Shown: positions 1 through 9,085, counted from the first letter of the stretch. The stretch is DNA of 64,000 nt from Gaetbulibacter_A sp043876815 (GCF_043876815.1 NZ_JBAWKA010000005.1:1-64000), one strand, 5' to 3'. A program made the numbers and translations. Notes: a model not told the origin generated them from the sequence alone.

Positions 1-675
1 GGATTCATGGCATCACTTCCTATTTTAACAGCCGTTTTTGCATTTAAATTGTTAGCCGTGTAATCTGTAGTTTCGTCTAATGTTACTGCTGGTAATCCGG
101 TAATTTTACTGGCCGGAATAGCAGCTGGCAAACGATCTACAGAAAGTGTCCCTGTGGTAACACCTGAAATATCAAAATCTAACCCGGTTACCGTAGCACC
201 GGTAAAATCAACCGTGGTTCCTGAAGCAAAATCCGCTCCAGTACTGGAAAGCGTTATATTCGGATTCATGGCATCACTTCCTATTTTAACAGCCGTTTTT
301 GCATTTAAATTGTTAGCCGTGTAATCTGTAGTTTCGTCCAATGTTACCACTGGTAATCCGGTAATTTTACTGGCCGGAATAGCAGCTGGCAAACGATCTA
401 CTGAAAGTGTCCCTGTGGTAACACCTGAAATATCAAAATCTAACCCGGTTACCGTAGCACCGGTAAAATCAACCGTGGTTCCTGAAGCAAAATCCGCTCC
501 AGTACTGGAAAGCGTTATATTCGGATTCATGGCATCACTTCCTATTTTAACAGCCGTTTTTGCATTTAAATTGTTAGCCGTGTAATCTGTAGTTTCGTCT
601 AATGTTACTGCTGGTAATCCCGTTACGTTAGCACCTGTAAAGTCAACTGTTGTGCCAGATGCAAAGTTTGCGCCG
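1..675 (-). repeat. 261-bp in-frame tandem repeats
   Basis: The same sequence begins at 1, 262 and 523, a period of exactly 261 bp (87 codons). Units 1-261 and 262-522 differ at only a few bases. The third copy stays close until about 619 and is followed by a diverged half-copy to about 675 (GANFASGTTVDFTGANVTGL). The first unit touches the window edge, so the total number is unknown. Such identity suggests recent expansion or gene conversion, and copy number could be collapsed in an assembly. Confidence 0.95.
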
Positions 676-1154
676 GCTTTAAAGGAAGCCAAACCAGCAC
701 TACTAAAATCTACATTTTTATTAGCAAAATAAGCTGAGCCATCAGTATCCAAAACAGATAGTTTACTATTGTTTAAAGTTATTTTACCATCTGTTATTTT
801 AATTTCAGCTTTAGTACCGTTATTTAAAAGGACAATTTTTGAATTTGCAAAAGTACCAGAACCATATTGGTTAATACTCCAACTATAATTAGTCCCTCTA
901 ACTTCATTGTTAAATAATATTTTTTTATTAAAAATTGAAGTCCCTGGTCCTGTGAGGATTATATCGGGATTGTTTGGATCATTCCCTATGATTTTTAGAG
1001 AATCATTTACTTTTACTTTGTCGTAGGTAACCTGTTGAGCGTTAAGATTAACGCCCACAAATAGAGCAAATACTAGCCCCAGAAACAGGTTTTTTTTAAA
1101 CTGTGTTGTTCTTAGCCGTGCGCCATGACACAGCATTAAATTAATTTTTTTCAT
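1..1154 (-). CDS. Repeat-rich secreted/surface protein, N-terminal part (3' end outside window)
   Basis: An open frame read leftward from an ATG at 1154 runs off the window edge without a stop. The protein begins with a basic segment and a hydrophobic stretch ending VGVNLNAQ, which looks like a signal peptide. A non-repetitive Asn/Ser/Gly-rich region of about 150 residues follows, then near-identical 87-residue repeats with the motifs DETTDYTANNLNAKTAVKIG, GTTVDFTGATVTGL and LSVDRLPAAIPASKITGLP. This composition recalls phage-tail-fibre-like and adhesin-like repeat proteins of Bacteroidota, which often end in a secretion or self-cleaving chaperone domain; that end is not visible here. No enzyme motif is seen. 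A surface or adhesin role is inferred. The upstream neighbour, 620 bp away on the same strand, is a membrane-bound LuxR-type regulator that may control it. Confidence 0.8.
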   Translation of the reverse strand, partial: MKKINLMLCHGARLRTTQFKKNLFLGLVFALFVGVNLNAQQVTYDKVKVNDSLKIIGNDPNNPDIILTGPGTSIFNKKILFNNEVRGTNYSWSINQYGSGTFANSKIVLLNNGTKAEIKITDGKITLNNSKLSVLDTDGSAYFANKNVDFSSAGLASFKAGANFASGTTVDFTGANVTGLPAVTLDETTDYTANNLNAKTAVKIGSDAMNPNITLSSTGADFASGTTVDFTGATVTGLDFDISGVTTGTLSVDRLPAAIPASKITGLPVVTLDETTDYTANNLNAKTAVKIGSDAMNPNITLSSTGADFASGTTVDFTGATVTGLDFDISGVTTGTLSVDRLPAAIPASKITGLPAVTLDETTDYTANNLNAKTAVKIGSDAMN

Positions 1155-1774
1155 GATTTGTTGTTTAGGTTATTTTTAGTTAGATTTTCGAGCTCCGGTT
1201 TTAACTCTTTTTTTGGTTTAAACAGGGTCTCATTTAATTAATTAAAAATGACGAGCAGAATAAAAAGGAATCCATATAATAAAAAGATTGTGAAACTATT
1301 TGGGTTTGTTTTTTTACGATCTCTTTAAGTAAGTAGGTCTTATTTTTTCGTTATATCATTTTATATCGATTACAACAAGGAATACTCAAATCCCTTTAAT
1401 AATTCACTATTTTAAGTTTTGGAGGTTTTGAAAACACTTACTATGATTGCAAAAATCATAGTGTGTAAACATGGAGGTTAATAATTCAAAAGATTTGTTT
1501 TTTTCCGGCTTACTTCTTTAACAATTAAAACTTTTACATTTTGAAAGAAACAAGTCAGTTTGATTAAAAATAATTTCAATCATTAGATTATTCTTTTGAA
1601 TGGAGTAAAACTATATCAGATTGCTTTATAAAAAAATTAAGATGTACTTTAAATTAGATATTTATTTTTTAATAAACTGATAATCAATATTTTAATTTGA
1701 AGAAAAATTGTTAATTTTTAAAAATGATGTAGTAATGATGTGGTAAAAAAAAGGTAATTTACTAACAAAATGGG
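1155..1774. other. 620-bp AT-rich intergenic region
   Basis: This lies between the stop of the LuxR-type regulator and the start of the repeat protein, both on the minus strand. It must hold the repeat gene's promoter, but I see no clear TAnnTTTG element near 1154. It contains a hairpin at 1440-1462. No convincing coding frame is present. Confidence 0.6.
1440..1462. promoter_or_regulatory. Perfect inverted repeat (9-bp arms, 5-nt loop)
   Basis: ACTATGATT (1440-1448) and AATCATAGT (1454-1462) are exact reverse complements around GCAAA. It lies about 290 bp upstream of the repeat-protein start. No long T-run follows on either strand, so an operator or leader hairpin is as likely as a terminator. 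Confidence 0.5.
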
Positions 1775-4573
1775 TTAAAATAGCATAAGAAAGTTGTGTA
1801 ATTTCACCTCGGTTTCGAGGTTTAACTTTTTTCTTAATCGATATCGATGTATCTCTACACCACGCGTTGTAATATTCATAAGTTGCGCTATTTCCTTAGA
1901 ACATAATCCTGTTTTAATAAAGGCACATAGTTTTAAATCTTTTTTGGTAAGACATGGGTATGAAGCCAGTAGCTTGGAAAAGAATTCTTCATGCAACTCA
2001 TTAAAGTTTCGTTCAAATATTAGCCAGTCCATTTCAGCAGCTTTTTTATTATTCGAAAAATCGATAAGCTTATTAGTTCTACTTTTATTTGGTGACACCT
2101 TTAGCAAACGTTTCAACTCGTTGCGCAATAGAATTATGGTTTCATTTTTTTTAATAAGTGTCGTAGCTGTTTGGTTTAATTCTTTTTTTCTGTATTCTAT
2201 TTCCTTTTTTAAATTGTTCTTTTCCATGTGCTCAAGTTTGTTCATATTTTCTATTATTAAACTCTTTTTCTCCCTCAGTCGTTGCCTCCTCATTTTTAGT
2301 TTTAACATTCTATGATATACCTTAATGACAAAAACAATAAAAAATAAATAAAAAACAAGCATCAAGTTTGACAGATACCACGGCGGCAATACTCTTATTT
2401 TCAGTTTTTTATGATTACCCCTCGATGTTTTGGCAAAAGGATACAGAGTTAACTCGTAAGTTCCAGCATTTAAGTTATTAAGTTTTAAATTTCCATTTTC
2501 CAATTGACCCTTACGTTTCAGCTTGTTTTCGATGCTGTAAAAGATTTGTTCATTATATCCGAAAGGCAAATAAGCTTCAATAGATAAATGCCTAGATTCT
2601 TCAAAATGTAATTCAAGATTCATTTCCCCGGATATTGCGTAAGAACGTTTTGTTGTTTTGACTTTTACGATCTCAGGTTTTGGTGATTCGTCCTTTTTTG
2701 TTTTTGATTGGCGACGATTATAAAATGCAAAACCATCCTTAATCATAATTAAAAAGGTAGAATCCGAGACAGCCCTTACTTTTTTAAAATCAATTAAAGC
2801 TGTATTTTCAATACCAGGATCGGTTAAAGTATAGTCGTTAATTAAATTATGCTTCTTTCTATGAAAAATATTATCATGCCTTTCATCTAAAAACCATAGA
2901 CCGTCGTTATCATTACCAACAATCATCTGTTTACCAAAATCCTTAAATGGCTGAAAAGCGCCTATGCTATCTTTATCATTATAATAAGTAAGCCATTCCC
3001 CCGAATTATATATTAGAATATTTTTATCCAAAGCATGTATGTAACTACGATACTCTGTCAGGTTTTTAATCCAGCTAAATGAAATTATTTTATTCACTTT
3101 ATTTAGATGCTTATCGAAAAATATGCGATAAACTCCTTTATAAGGATTTGTAGCCCAGCAAACCGAATCTGATTCAAAAATGATATTATTAATTATGAGC
3201 GGGACATTTTTAATAGGTTTAGAGTTCCAAATGCCATCTTTAAACTGAAGCTTATTAATACCATAATAAGTCCCTTGGACATATAAATTATTTTTACCCG
3301 GTACTCTAACCGTTTTAAAAACGCCGTTATTCGATGTTTTTATTAAGACTCTTTCGCCTTCTATTATAAAGCAGCCATTGTTATGGCCAACGATTACTTG
3401 ATTATTCATAACTTTTAAATCCCAGGCCTGTCCCTCTGTACCTTCAATTAAGGTTAACTCTTTTTTAGTACCAAGCACATAAACCCCTGTATTACTAGCT
3501 AAATAGTATTTAGACTTAAAATATAATATGTCATAAACAGTTCCCAACTTTCCTGTAATATCTCTGTAAAAACTTAAGGGCGAATCAATATTTATTTTGG
3601 TAATTCCGGTATCTAAAGCAGCCCAAAGATTTCCATGATTGAAATTAAGATCGTGAACAACGTTATTTTCTAAACCATAGGTTTTTATTATTTTTTTGAA
3701 TGAATTATCCTTTAGATTATAGAGCACCACACCTTCTTTTAAGGTGCCAAAAGCCAAGCAGTTTTGATCTATAAATACTACCTTGTTCAATACCGCTGTC
3801 TTTAAGAGAGTATTTAAATCATCGCCAAGATTTCGTAGTGCTCCATCGGAATATATATAACCTCCAAATTGAGGTGAATAAAAAAACAAATTATTCTTTT
3901 TTGTGGCAACCAATTCGGCTTTGGTTGTTACTTTGGAAGTGTTGGATAACTCAAAATTAATAAGGTTTCCATCTTTTAGTTCTTGTAATCCTTCAAGTCT
4001 GTTTCCGAATATCAGCTTGTTTTTATATGTCGCTATTGAAGTTACACCAAAACTATTTTTTATATATTCAATAGGCTTACCCTCAGTGTATTTATAGACC
4101 CCCCTCGCAAAAGACATAAAATAAATTGCGCTGTTAAAACTTGTTATTTCCCAGAATTGCTCGTTTTGGAATTTTTGGATTTTTTCCTTAGGCCCGGATA
4201 AAGACGTATAATATAGTGCTCCAGTTGTATTTTTTTTCCAAACCCCAAACTCCTCATAAGAACCAGTAAATATCATGTTATTATAGCATAGAACAGACCG
4301 GACAATAGTTTTATCGGGTAGCTCATAAAGTTGCCAGGATTGCCCATTATATACTAATAATCCTTTATTATTTGCAATATAAACCACTCCCTTATTATCA
4401 ATATCTATACCCCAATTTTGCCTATTCGCATTGTAGTCTTGCGGCGTAAAATTCTCCATCTTGGGCAAAATAGGTTGTGCTATTGCCGCCTTATTTAAGA
4501 TTAAAAAAGCAACTGTAAAAACGATATTTAGAATGAAAAACTTCGCCGTTTGGGTTTCGCTATTTTGAATCAC
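1775..4573 (-). CDS. Membrane-bound one-component regulator: propeller, Y_Y_Y, TM, coiled coil, LuxR HTH
   Basis: The 932-residue protein starts at a GTG (4573); no ATG precedes the signal sequence, which ends AAIAQ near residue 33. Residues about 40-640 consist of repeated short beta-strand units like the periplasmic sensor propellers of Bacteroidota. Residues about 650-720 resemble a Y_Y_Y domain, then come one transmembrane helix (WYLSNLMLVFYLFFIVFVIK), a basic coiled coil, and a C-terminal LuxR/GerE helix-turn-helix (LTKKDLKLCAFIKTGLCSKE, then EIAQLMNITTRGVEIHRYRL). There is no histidine kinase or receiver domain, so this is a direct membrane-to-DNA regulator. The ligand is unknown. Its closest downstream neighbour is the repeat surface protein, a plausible target. 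A palindrome covers its likely promoter. Confidence 0.85.
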   Translation of the reverse strand: MIQNSETQTAKFFILNIVFTVAFLILNKAAIAQPILPKMENFTPQDYNANRQNWGIDIDNKGVVYIANNKGLLVYNGQSWQLYELPDKTIVRSVLCYNNMIFTGSYEEFGVWKKNTTGALYYTSLSGPKEKIQKFQNEQFWEITSFNSAIYFMSFARGVYKYTEGKPIEYIKNSFGVTSIATYKNKLIFGNRLEGLQELKDGNLINFELSNTSKVTTKAELVATKKNNLFFYSPQFGGYIYSDGALRNLGDDLNTLLKTAVLNKVVFIDQNCLAFGTLKEGVVLYNLKDNSFKKIIKTYGLENNVVHDLNFNHGNLWAALDTGITKINIDSPLSFYRDITGKLGTVYDILYFKSKYYLASNTGVYVLGTKKELTLIEGTEGQAWDLKVMNNQVIVGHNNGCFIIEGERVLIKTSNNGVFKTVRVPGKNNLYVQGTYYGINKLQFKDGIWNSKPIKNVPLIINNIIFESDSVCWATNPYKGVYRIFFDKHLNKVNKIISFSWIKNLTEYRSYIHALDKNILIYNSGEWLTYYNDKDSIGAFQPFKDFGKQMIVGNDNDGLWFLDERHDNIFHRKKHNLINDYTLTDPGIENTALIDFKKVRAVSDSTFLIMIKDGFAFYNRRQSKTKKDESPKPEIVKVKTTKRSYAISGEMNLELHFEESRHLSIEAYLPFGYNEQIFYSIENKLKRKGQLENGNLKLNNLNAGTYELTLYPFAKTSRGNHKKLKIRVLPPWYLSNLMLVFYLFFIVFVIKVYHRMLKLKMRRQRLREKKSLIIENMNKLEHMEKNNLKKEIEYRKKELNQTATTLIKKNETIILLRNELKRLLKVSPNKSRTNKLIDFSNNKKAAEMDWLIFERNFNELHEEFFSKLLASYPCLTKKDLKLCAFIKTGLCSKEIAQLMNITTRGVEIHRYRLRKKLNLETEVKLHNFLMLF

Positions 4574-5211
4574 TTTTTAATTGGTTTTAGTTTCTCAAAG
4601 GTTTTTAAACCTTTAATCTTTCTTAATAACTATTTAAACCAAATGGATAGCTTCCTTTAATTCTACACTATAATAAAATGTTCATATATCATTTTAGCCT
4701 CGGAAAAGGGGTCTTTCCAAGGAGATTAGGTGAAACTTCCTAATATAAACCTCAACGGTCTTTAATGCACTTTTTGATTATGTTGATATAACTAAGAATT
4801 TAAAGCCACGGAAGATCCAACGCTAAGCCCCCTTTTTATGTCCTGTTGTGTGGTCCATAAAAATTGAGGGGTCTATAAACTGAAGCGCAACCAAATAAAC
4901 ACCATCCGTAAAACTTTCTGCGGTAAGAAGTATGCGTCTACCTTATATTATTAAAGCATAAAATACTTTAAATGACGTGTACATCAGTAAATGAGATTGC
5001 TTCCGAATAAAAAAGAACCTTACAATTAAAGTAGATCCTTGATGAGGGAAATTCTTAAGCTTTTTTCCATAATCAAATAGTAGGTCAATGAAATGTTTTT
5101 AGAACAATTTACAATTAATTAATTTTTAGTAGAACCAGGGCTATTAATACATTTTCGGAATAATTCATCCAAAAAAGATTAAAATGGTTTTTTAAATATA
5201 ATAAAAATAAA
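4574..5211. other. 638-bp intergenic region without a clear gene
   Basis: It lies between the regulator start and the end of the FeoB permease gene. The first 45 bases carry the palindrome and putative promoter. The rest is less AT-rich than other gaps and includes a 40-codon open stretch on the minus strand (about 4808-4930) without a start or family motif. It may be decayed sequence, but I cannot name it. Confidence 0.5.
4596..4614 (-). promoter_or_regulatory. 18-bp palindrome overlapping a likely -7 element
   Basis: AAAGGTTT TT AAACCTTT at 4597-4614 has exact 8-bp arms. On the minus strand the overlapping AACCTTTG (4596-4603) is one base from the Bacteroidota -7 consensus TAnnTTTG, 22 nt upstream of the GTG start at 4573. 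The geometry suggests an operator, possibly autoregulatory. Confidence 0.45.
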
Positions 5212-6630
5212 TTAAACCAAAATGCGCCAGAATTGAGCAACAAGAAAGGTTACAACAAAACCTAATATCACAGGCATTATGGAGGCGACTAGGGTCCACT
5301 TCACACTTTTGGTTTCCTTGTAAATTGTATAGATTGTTGTACTACAGGGATTATGGAGTAAGCTAAACAACATCAAATTGATTGCTGTTAATAAAGTCCA
5401 GCCTCCCGCGCGTAACAGATCGCCGGTCGCATTCATAGAATCCAGTTCAAACATTACTCCTGCACCATTTCCTACAGAGATTCCGGTAACTAAAACAGTA
5501 AGCATCATTATTGTTGGAATGACAATTTCATTAGCAGGAATGGCTACAATATAGGCTAATAAAATAACCCCATTCAAACCCAACAAATAACCAAACGGAT
5601 TAAAAGAATCTATAAGAATAGCTGCAATGCTTTCACCTCCCAAATGGATGTTTGAGATCAACCAGATTACAGCACCTGCAGGGGCGGCAAATACTATGGC
5701 TCTCCAAAGCACGATTATAGTTCTATCGATCAAAGACGTATAAAGTGTCTTCCAAAATCGTGGCGGGCGATAGGGGGGTAATTCCAAATGAAATGTTGAA
5801 ACTTCACCTTTTAAAACCGTTCGAGACAGAGTCCAGGATGTTCCAAACATAAAGGCCAAGCCTAAAACAGCAATACCAATCACCGCTAATAAAGAAACCA
5901 AACTTGACATCCCTTCAGGCGCCACAGCACCAATAAAAATAGTAGCAATCAGGATTTGGGTAGGCCATCGCCCATTACACAGGGAAAAGTTATTGGTGAT
6001 AATAGCAATTAATCGTTCTCTGGGGCTATCAATAATTCGCGTTGCCACGACTCCGGCCGCATTACAACCAAAACCCATACTCATAGTTAAGGCTTGTTTG
6101 CCATGGGCTCCTGAACGTTTAAACAGACTATCTAAATTGAAAGCAACGCGAGGTAAGTATCCAAAATCTTCCAGTAAGGTGAACAAGGGAAAAAATATTG
6201 CCATAGGTGGAAGCATAACAGCAATAACCCAGGCCACTGCCAGATACACCCCATCAATTAAAAAACCATCTAGCCACCAGGGCATGTTAATACTCGCTGC
6301 TCCACTTTTAAGTATAGGGTGCAGCTTATCTAAAAGTAATTCCGCCAAAAGCGACGATGGATAATTAGCCCCAATGATAGTGATCCACAGCACTACGCCA
6401 AGGATCAGAAACATGATTGGGAATCCGAAGATTTTACTGGTTACAATTTTATCGATCTCGGCATCAAGCCGAAATCGTTTTTTAGATTGCTGATTGCTTA
6501 CTGTGCCTTTTACAATATCGGCTGCATCTGCATAAATACTTTCGGTGAGCGTATCGTGAAAATCGTCACCAATTTGCCAGCGCAGTTCGTTGGACAGTTC
6601 AATTATATGATCTACGTTTTTATCACTCAT
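5212..6630 (-). CDS. feoB: FeoB permease half (ferrous iron transport, membrane domain)
   Basis: The 472 residues match the membrane part of FeoB: a short helical N-terminal segment, then about eight or nine hydrophobic helices with two Gate-type regions. Conserved FeoB strings are seen: LPPMAIFFPLFTLLEDFGYL, SMGFGCNAAGVVATRIIDSP and SLCNGRWPTQ. The last resembles the Cys-Asn-Gly-Arg form found in clostridial-type FeoB. The GTPase half is a separate gene upstream. The two are in the same reading frame, separated by TAA AAC TAA AAA before the ATG at 6630. Together they give 726 residues, the normal size of a single FeoB. Last gene of the iron operon. Fe(II) is the likely substrate, though Mn(II) is not excluded because the upstream repressor is DtxR/MntR-like. 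Confidence 0.88.
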   Translation of the reverse strand: MSDKNVDHIIELSNELRWQIGDDFHDTLTESIYADAADIVKGTVSNQQSKKRFRLDAEIDKIVTSKIFGFPIMFLILGVVLWITIIGANYPSSLLAELLLDKLHPILKSGAASINMPWWLDGFLIDGVYLAVAWVIAVMLPPMAIFFPLFTLLEDFGYLPRVAFNLDSLFKRSGAHGKQALTMSMGFGCNAAGVVATRIIDSPRERLIAIITNNFSLCNGRWPTQILIATIFIGAVAPEGMSSLVSLLAVIGIAVLGLAFMFGTSWTLSRTVLKGEVSTFHLELPPYRPPRFWKTLYTSLIDRTIIVLWRAIVFAAPAGAVIWLISNIHLGGESIAAILIDSFNPFGYLLGLNGVILLAYIVAIPANEIVIPTIMMLTVLVTGISVGNGAGVMFELDSMNATGDLLRAGGWTLLTAINLMLFSLLHNPCSTTIYTIYKETKSVKWTLVASIMPVILGFVVTFLVAQFWRILV

Positions 6631-6639
6631 TTTTTAGTT

Positions 6640-7404
6640 TTAAACAAATTCGCCTTTTTTCAAAGCATTAATAATTTGGGTGTCTCCTTCCAGTAATCGA
6701 AAGGCAATCCAACGACTGTTAGGAATATTCGGAAAGGATTCCTTTACCTTTTCAGCAAGTTTATTCACGGCCGACTCCACATTAGCTGGTACGTTTTTAA
6801 TTCGGTGTGGCTTGCATTCGATCGTTCCATTGGCGATACCACTAATCGTTTGAATTAACTCAGAAATTCCCTTATTGTACCTCGCACTTGTTGGCACCAC
6901 AGGGATCCCAAGATCACGGGCCAACGTACGTATATCAATTGAGATGTCATTACGCTCAGCTTCATCCATAAGATTAAGGCATAGTACCGCTTTATCTGTA
7001 ATCTCGAGTATTTGTAGTACCAAATTAAGGTTACGCTCCAATCGGTTGGCATCCGCAACAATTACCGTAACATTTGGTTTTCCAAAAAGGATAAAATCAC
7101 GTGCTGCCTGCTCATCTTCAGAGGTCGATAACAAGGAATAAGTTCCCGGGAGATCAACCAATTTATATTTCATGTTATTATATTGAAAACCACCTTCAGC
7201 CCGAGTCACTGTTTTACCGGGCCAGTTACCTGTATGTTGTCGCAGGCCGGTTAAGGCATTAAAAACGGTGCTTTTTCCGGTATTCGGATTACCGGCCAGT
7301 GCCACGACAAAATCGACATGGTCTGTTTGAACACCCATGCGTTTTAAGCCATTAGCATTAAAATGCTCACAGGTATCGCAAGCACTTTTTATTTTTGGGT
7401 CCAT
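6640..7404 (-). CDS. feoB: FeoB GTPase half (separate gene)
   Basis: The 254-residue soluble protein carries the FeoB G domain: G1 GNPNTGKST (residues 38-46), the FeoB signature LRQHTGNWPGKT, G3 DLPG (84-87), a G4-like LNLMD and a SAR G5, followed by the helical guanine-dissociation-inhibitor region. An N-terminal CDTC pair (Cys9, Cys12) could bind metal. It ends where the transmembrane region of an ordinary FeoB would continue, and the permease is the next gene, 9 nt downstream. It starts 2 nt after the stop of the DtxR-FeoA fusion. It should act at the inner face of the membrane with the permease subunit. Confidence 0.9.
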   Translation of the reverse strand: MDPKIKSACDTCEHFNANGLKRMGVQTDHVDFVVALAGNPNTGKSTVFNALTGLRQHTGNWPGKTVTRAEGGFQYNNMKYKLVDLPGTYSLLSTSEDEQAARDFILFGKPNVTVIVADANRLERNLNLVLQILEITDKAVLCLNLMDEAERNDISIDIRTLARDLGIPVVPTSARYNKGISELIQTISGIANGTIECKPHRIKNVPANVESAVNKLAEKVKESFPNIPNSRWIAFRLLEGDTQIINALKKGEFV

Positions 7405-7406
7405 AA

Positions 7407-8429
7407 TTAATACTTTTTAATTAAAATTTTTGCAGCCTGATCTTTCCGTAAAGCAATTGATGTCCCTTTAATCAGATAGGCATTCGGCTCACTAAGTGGA
7501 TTCAAAAGATCTATCTTGATATCAGCACCCTTTACAAAGCCAAGATCAAGTAATCGACGACGCGCTTCTCCTCTGCTTTCCTTCGAAATACCAATAATTT
7601 TAGCCGTTTCATTTTCTTTTAAACTTGACAATCTAACAAGATTATCTTCAACTTCAAGAACCTTTTCTAAAGGTGCTACTGTAAGGTTAGCTGCTACTAT
7701 GGGCGCCAACTTAAAAATCTCACCCTCTGATTCAAAAGAAATTCGCGTAGCGTTATTTTCGATCACTTTTAAAATAGAGCCGATATGAATATTTTCCGCT
7801 AGGATTTGTTTATAAATCACATCAGGTTCATCTTCAATATGCGTGATCCTACCTATGGTATTCACAGATAAAAGTGGTAATTCCTCACCCTTTATTTCAG
7901 CCATTCTTCCAGTTTGTGTGGGAATAGGGTCGCCATGTGGATCGAATTTTGGATGTCCCAAATGCGCTGCTAAAATATTAGTTTCATCATAACTTAACTG
8001 ATGCTCCATGGCCTCAGCGCGATCATGCCATTCGGATTTACTGAAACCCGTTTTATCGGCTAAATATCTTTCCCACAAACGGTGCACTCTTACAATTCTT
8101 AAAGCATATTCCCTACCTTTTTCTGAGAGTTTCAAAATATCCTTTTCAAAAAAGATCAGATCACTTACTGTCATTTTTTTTATAACCTCTACCACGCGAT
8201 GATGGTTATAATTTATCATTTGAACCAGAGTTTTCATATCCACTTTGTTTCCTGAATTCTCAAAATGATACAATTGTTTAAGGATGTCTTCAATAATAAT
8301 CTTTTCGTTATTTTTAAAATTCTTTTTCAAGACCCAAAACCAACCATGGACCGGACGGAATAGCACAAACAACACCACCACGATGGCGAAAAACAATAAA
8401 AGCGCTGTAAGAGGATTGTAGTTTTCCAT
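7407..8429 (-). CDS. Membrane-tethered DtxR-family regulator fused to FeoA domain
   Basis: The 340-residue protein (ATG at 8429; a GTG just before it at 8432 is an alternative) begins with one transmembrane helix (LTALLLFFAIVVVLFVLFRP). A DtxR winged helix follows (about 45-110), then the metal-binding/dimerisation domain with HRLWE and HDRAEAMEH, which matches HRLWE and HDVAEQLEH of the soluble DtxR next door. After the shared FDPHGDPIP motif come an SH3-like part and a C-terminal FeoA domain (about 265-340, with EARRRLLDLGFVKGADI). It overlaps the soluble DtxR stop by 1 nt (TGATG) and precedes feoB by 2 nt. DNA and metal residues look intact, so it may sense iron at the membrane and contact FeoB through FeoA. 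The short membrane segment resembles the tail of metal ABC permeases fused to DtxR; that origin is inference. Confidence 0.85.
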   Translation of the reverse strand: MENYNPLTALLLFFAIVVVLFVLFRPVHGWFWVLKKNFKNNEKIIIEDILKQLYHFENSGNKVDMKTLVQMINYNHHRVVEVIKKMTVSDLIFFEKDILKLSEKGREYALRIVRVHRLWERYLADKTGFSKSEWHDRAEAMEHQLSYDETNILAAHLGHPKFDPHGDPIPTQTGRMAEIKGEELPLLSVNTIGRITHIEDEPDVIYKQILAENIHIGSILKVIENNATRISFESEGEIFKLAPIVAANLTVAPLEKVLEVEDNLVRLSSLKENETAKIIGISKESRGEARRRLLDLGFVKGADIKIDLLNPLSEPNAYLIKGTSIALRKDQAAKILIKKY

Positions 8430-9085
8430 CACATTTGTTTTAAGTATAAATTTTGAGCGACTTCTTTTGAGATCACCATTTTTTGCGAATTGGTCTCGAT
8501 TGTAAGTGAATTGTCAAATGGTTCATAATCCAATACCGTTATTTTATCGCCTAAAGCCAGATCATTCTTGTTTAAATATTTTAAAAAGGCATCCGCAGAA
8601 TCTTTTACAAAGCATAAAACGCCTGTCTTTCCGGTTTCAATATCAAAAATGTTAACACTCTTCATAGGCGCATAATTTCCATCCTTGTCTGGAATCGGAT
8701 CCCCGTGAGGATCATGCGTTGGAAAGCCTAAAAAGGCATCCAGTTCATTCACCAGCTTTAAAGATTTTACATGTTCTAATTGCTCAGCTACATCATGAAC
8801 CTCATCCCATGAAAAGTGCAATTTATCCACAAGAAAAACTTCCCAAAGACGATGTTTTCGGATTACTAAAGCTGCAGCTAAACGGCCTTTTTCTGTTAAA
8901 CTAACCCCCTGATATCTCACATGATTTACAAGCTCTTTTTCTGCCAGTTTTTTAACCATATCCGTAACCGAAGACGCTTTCGAATCTACTTTATTCGCAA
9001 TGGCGTTGGTGCTCACAGAAATAGTACCCTGTTTCCCTAACTGGTAAATGGCCTTTAAATAATTTTCCTCCGATAAGGTCGTCAT
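8429..9085 (-). CDS. DtxR/MntR-family metal-dependent transcriptional repressor
   Basis: At 218 residues this is a full-length soluble DtxR-family protein. It has an N-terminal winged helix (LSEENYLKAIYQLGKQG, with a recognition helix SKASSVTDMVKKL), then HRLWE and HDVAEQLEH metal ligands, the HDPHGDPIP motif and a C-terminal SH3-like domain. It should bind DNA when loaded with Fe(II) or Mn(II); which metal cannot be told from sequence alone. It is the first gene of the leftward iron operon and has its own candidate operator (9138-9155) and -7 element (9103-9110), which suggests autoregulation together with feoB. Confidence 0.9.
   Translation of the reverse strand: MTTLSEENYLKAIYQLGKQGTISVSTNAIANKVDSKASSVTDMVKKLAEKELVNHVRYQGVSLTEKGRLAAALVIRKHRLWEVFLVDKLHFSWDEVHDVAEQLEHVKSLKLVNELDAFLGFPTHDPHGDPIPDKDGNYAPMKSVNIFDIETGKTGVLCFVKDSADAFLKYLNKNDLALGDKITVLDYEPFDNSLTIETNSQKMVISKEVAQNLYLKQM

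Noticed and set aside
4808..4930. Open 40-codon stretch on the minus strand containing FTDGVYLVAL
   Set aside because: It has no start codon or recognisable family and is short enough to occur by chance; kept only as a remark in the gap entry.
6631..6642. FeoB split as a simple sequencing frameshift
   Set aside because: Both halves are in the same frame and separated by two stop codons and a new ATG, which a single indel would not produce.
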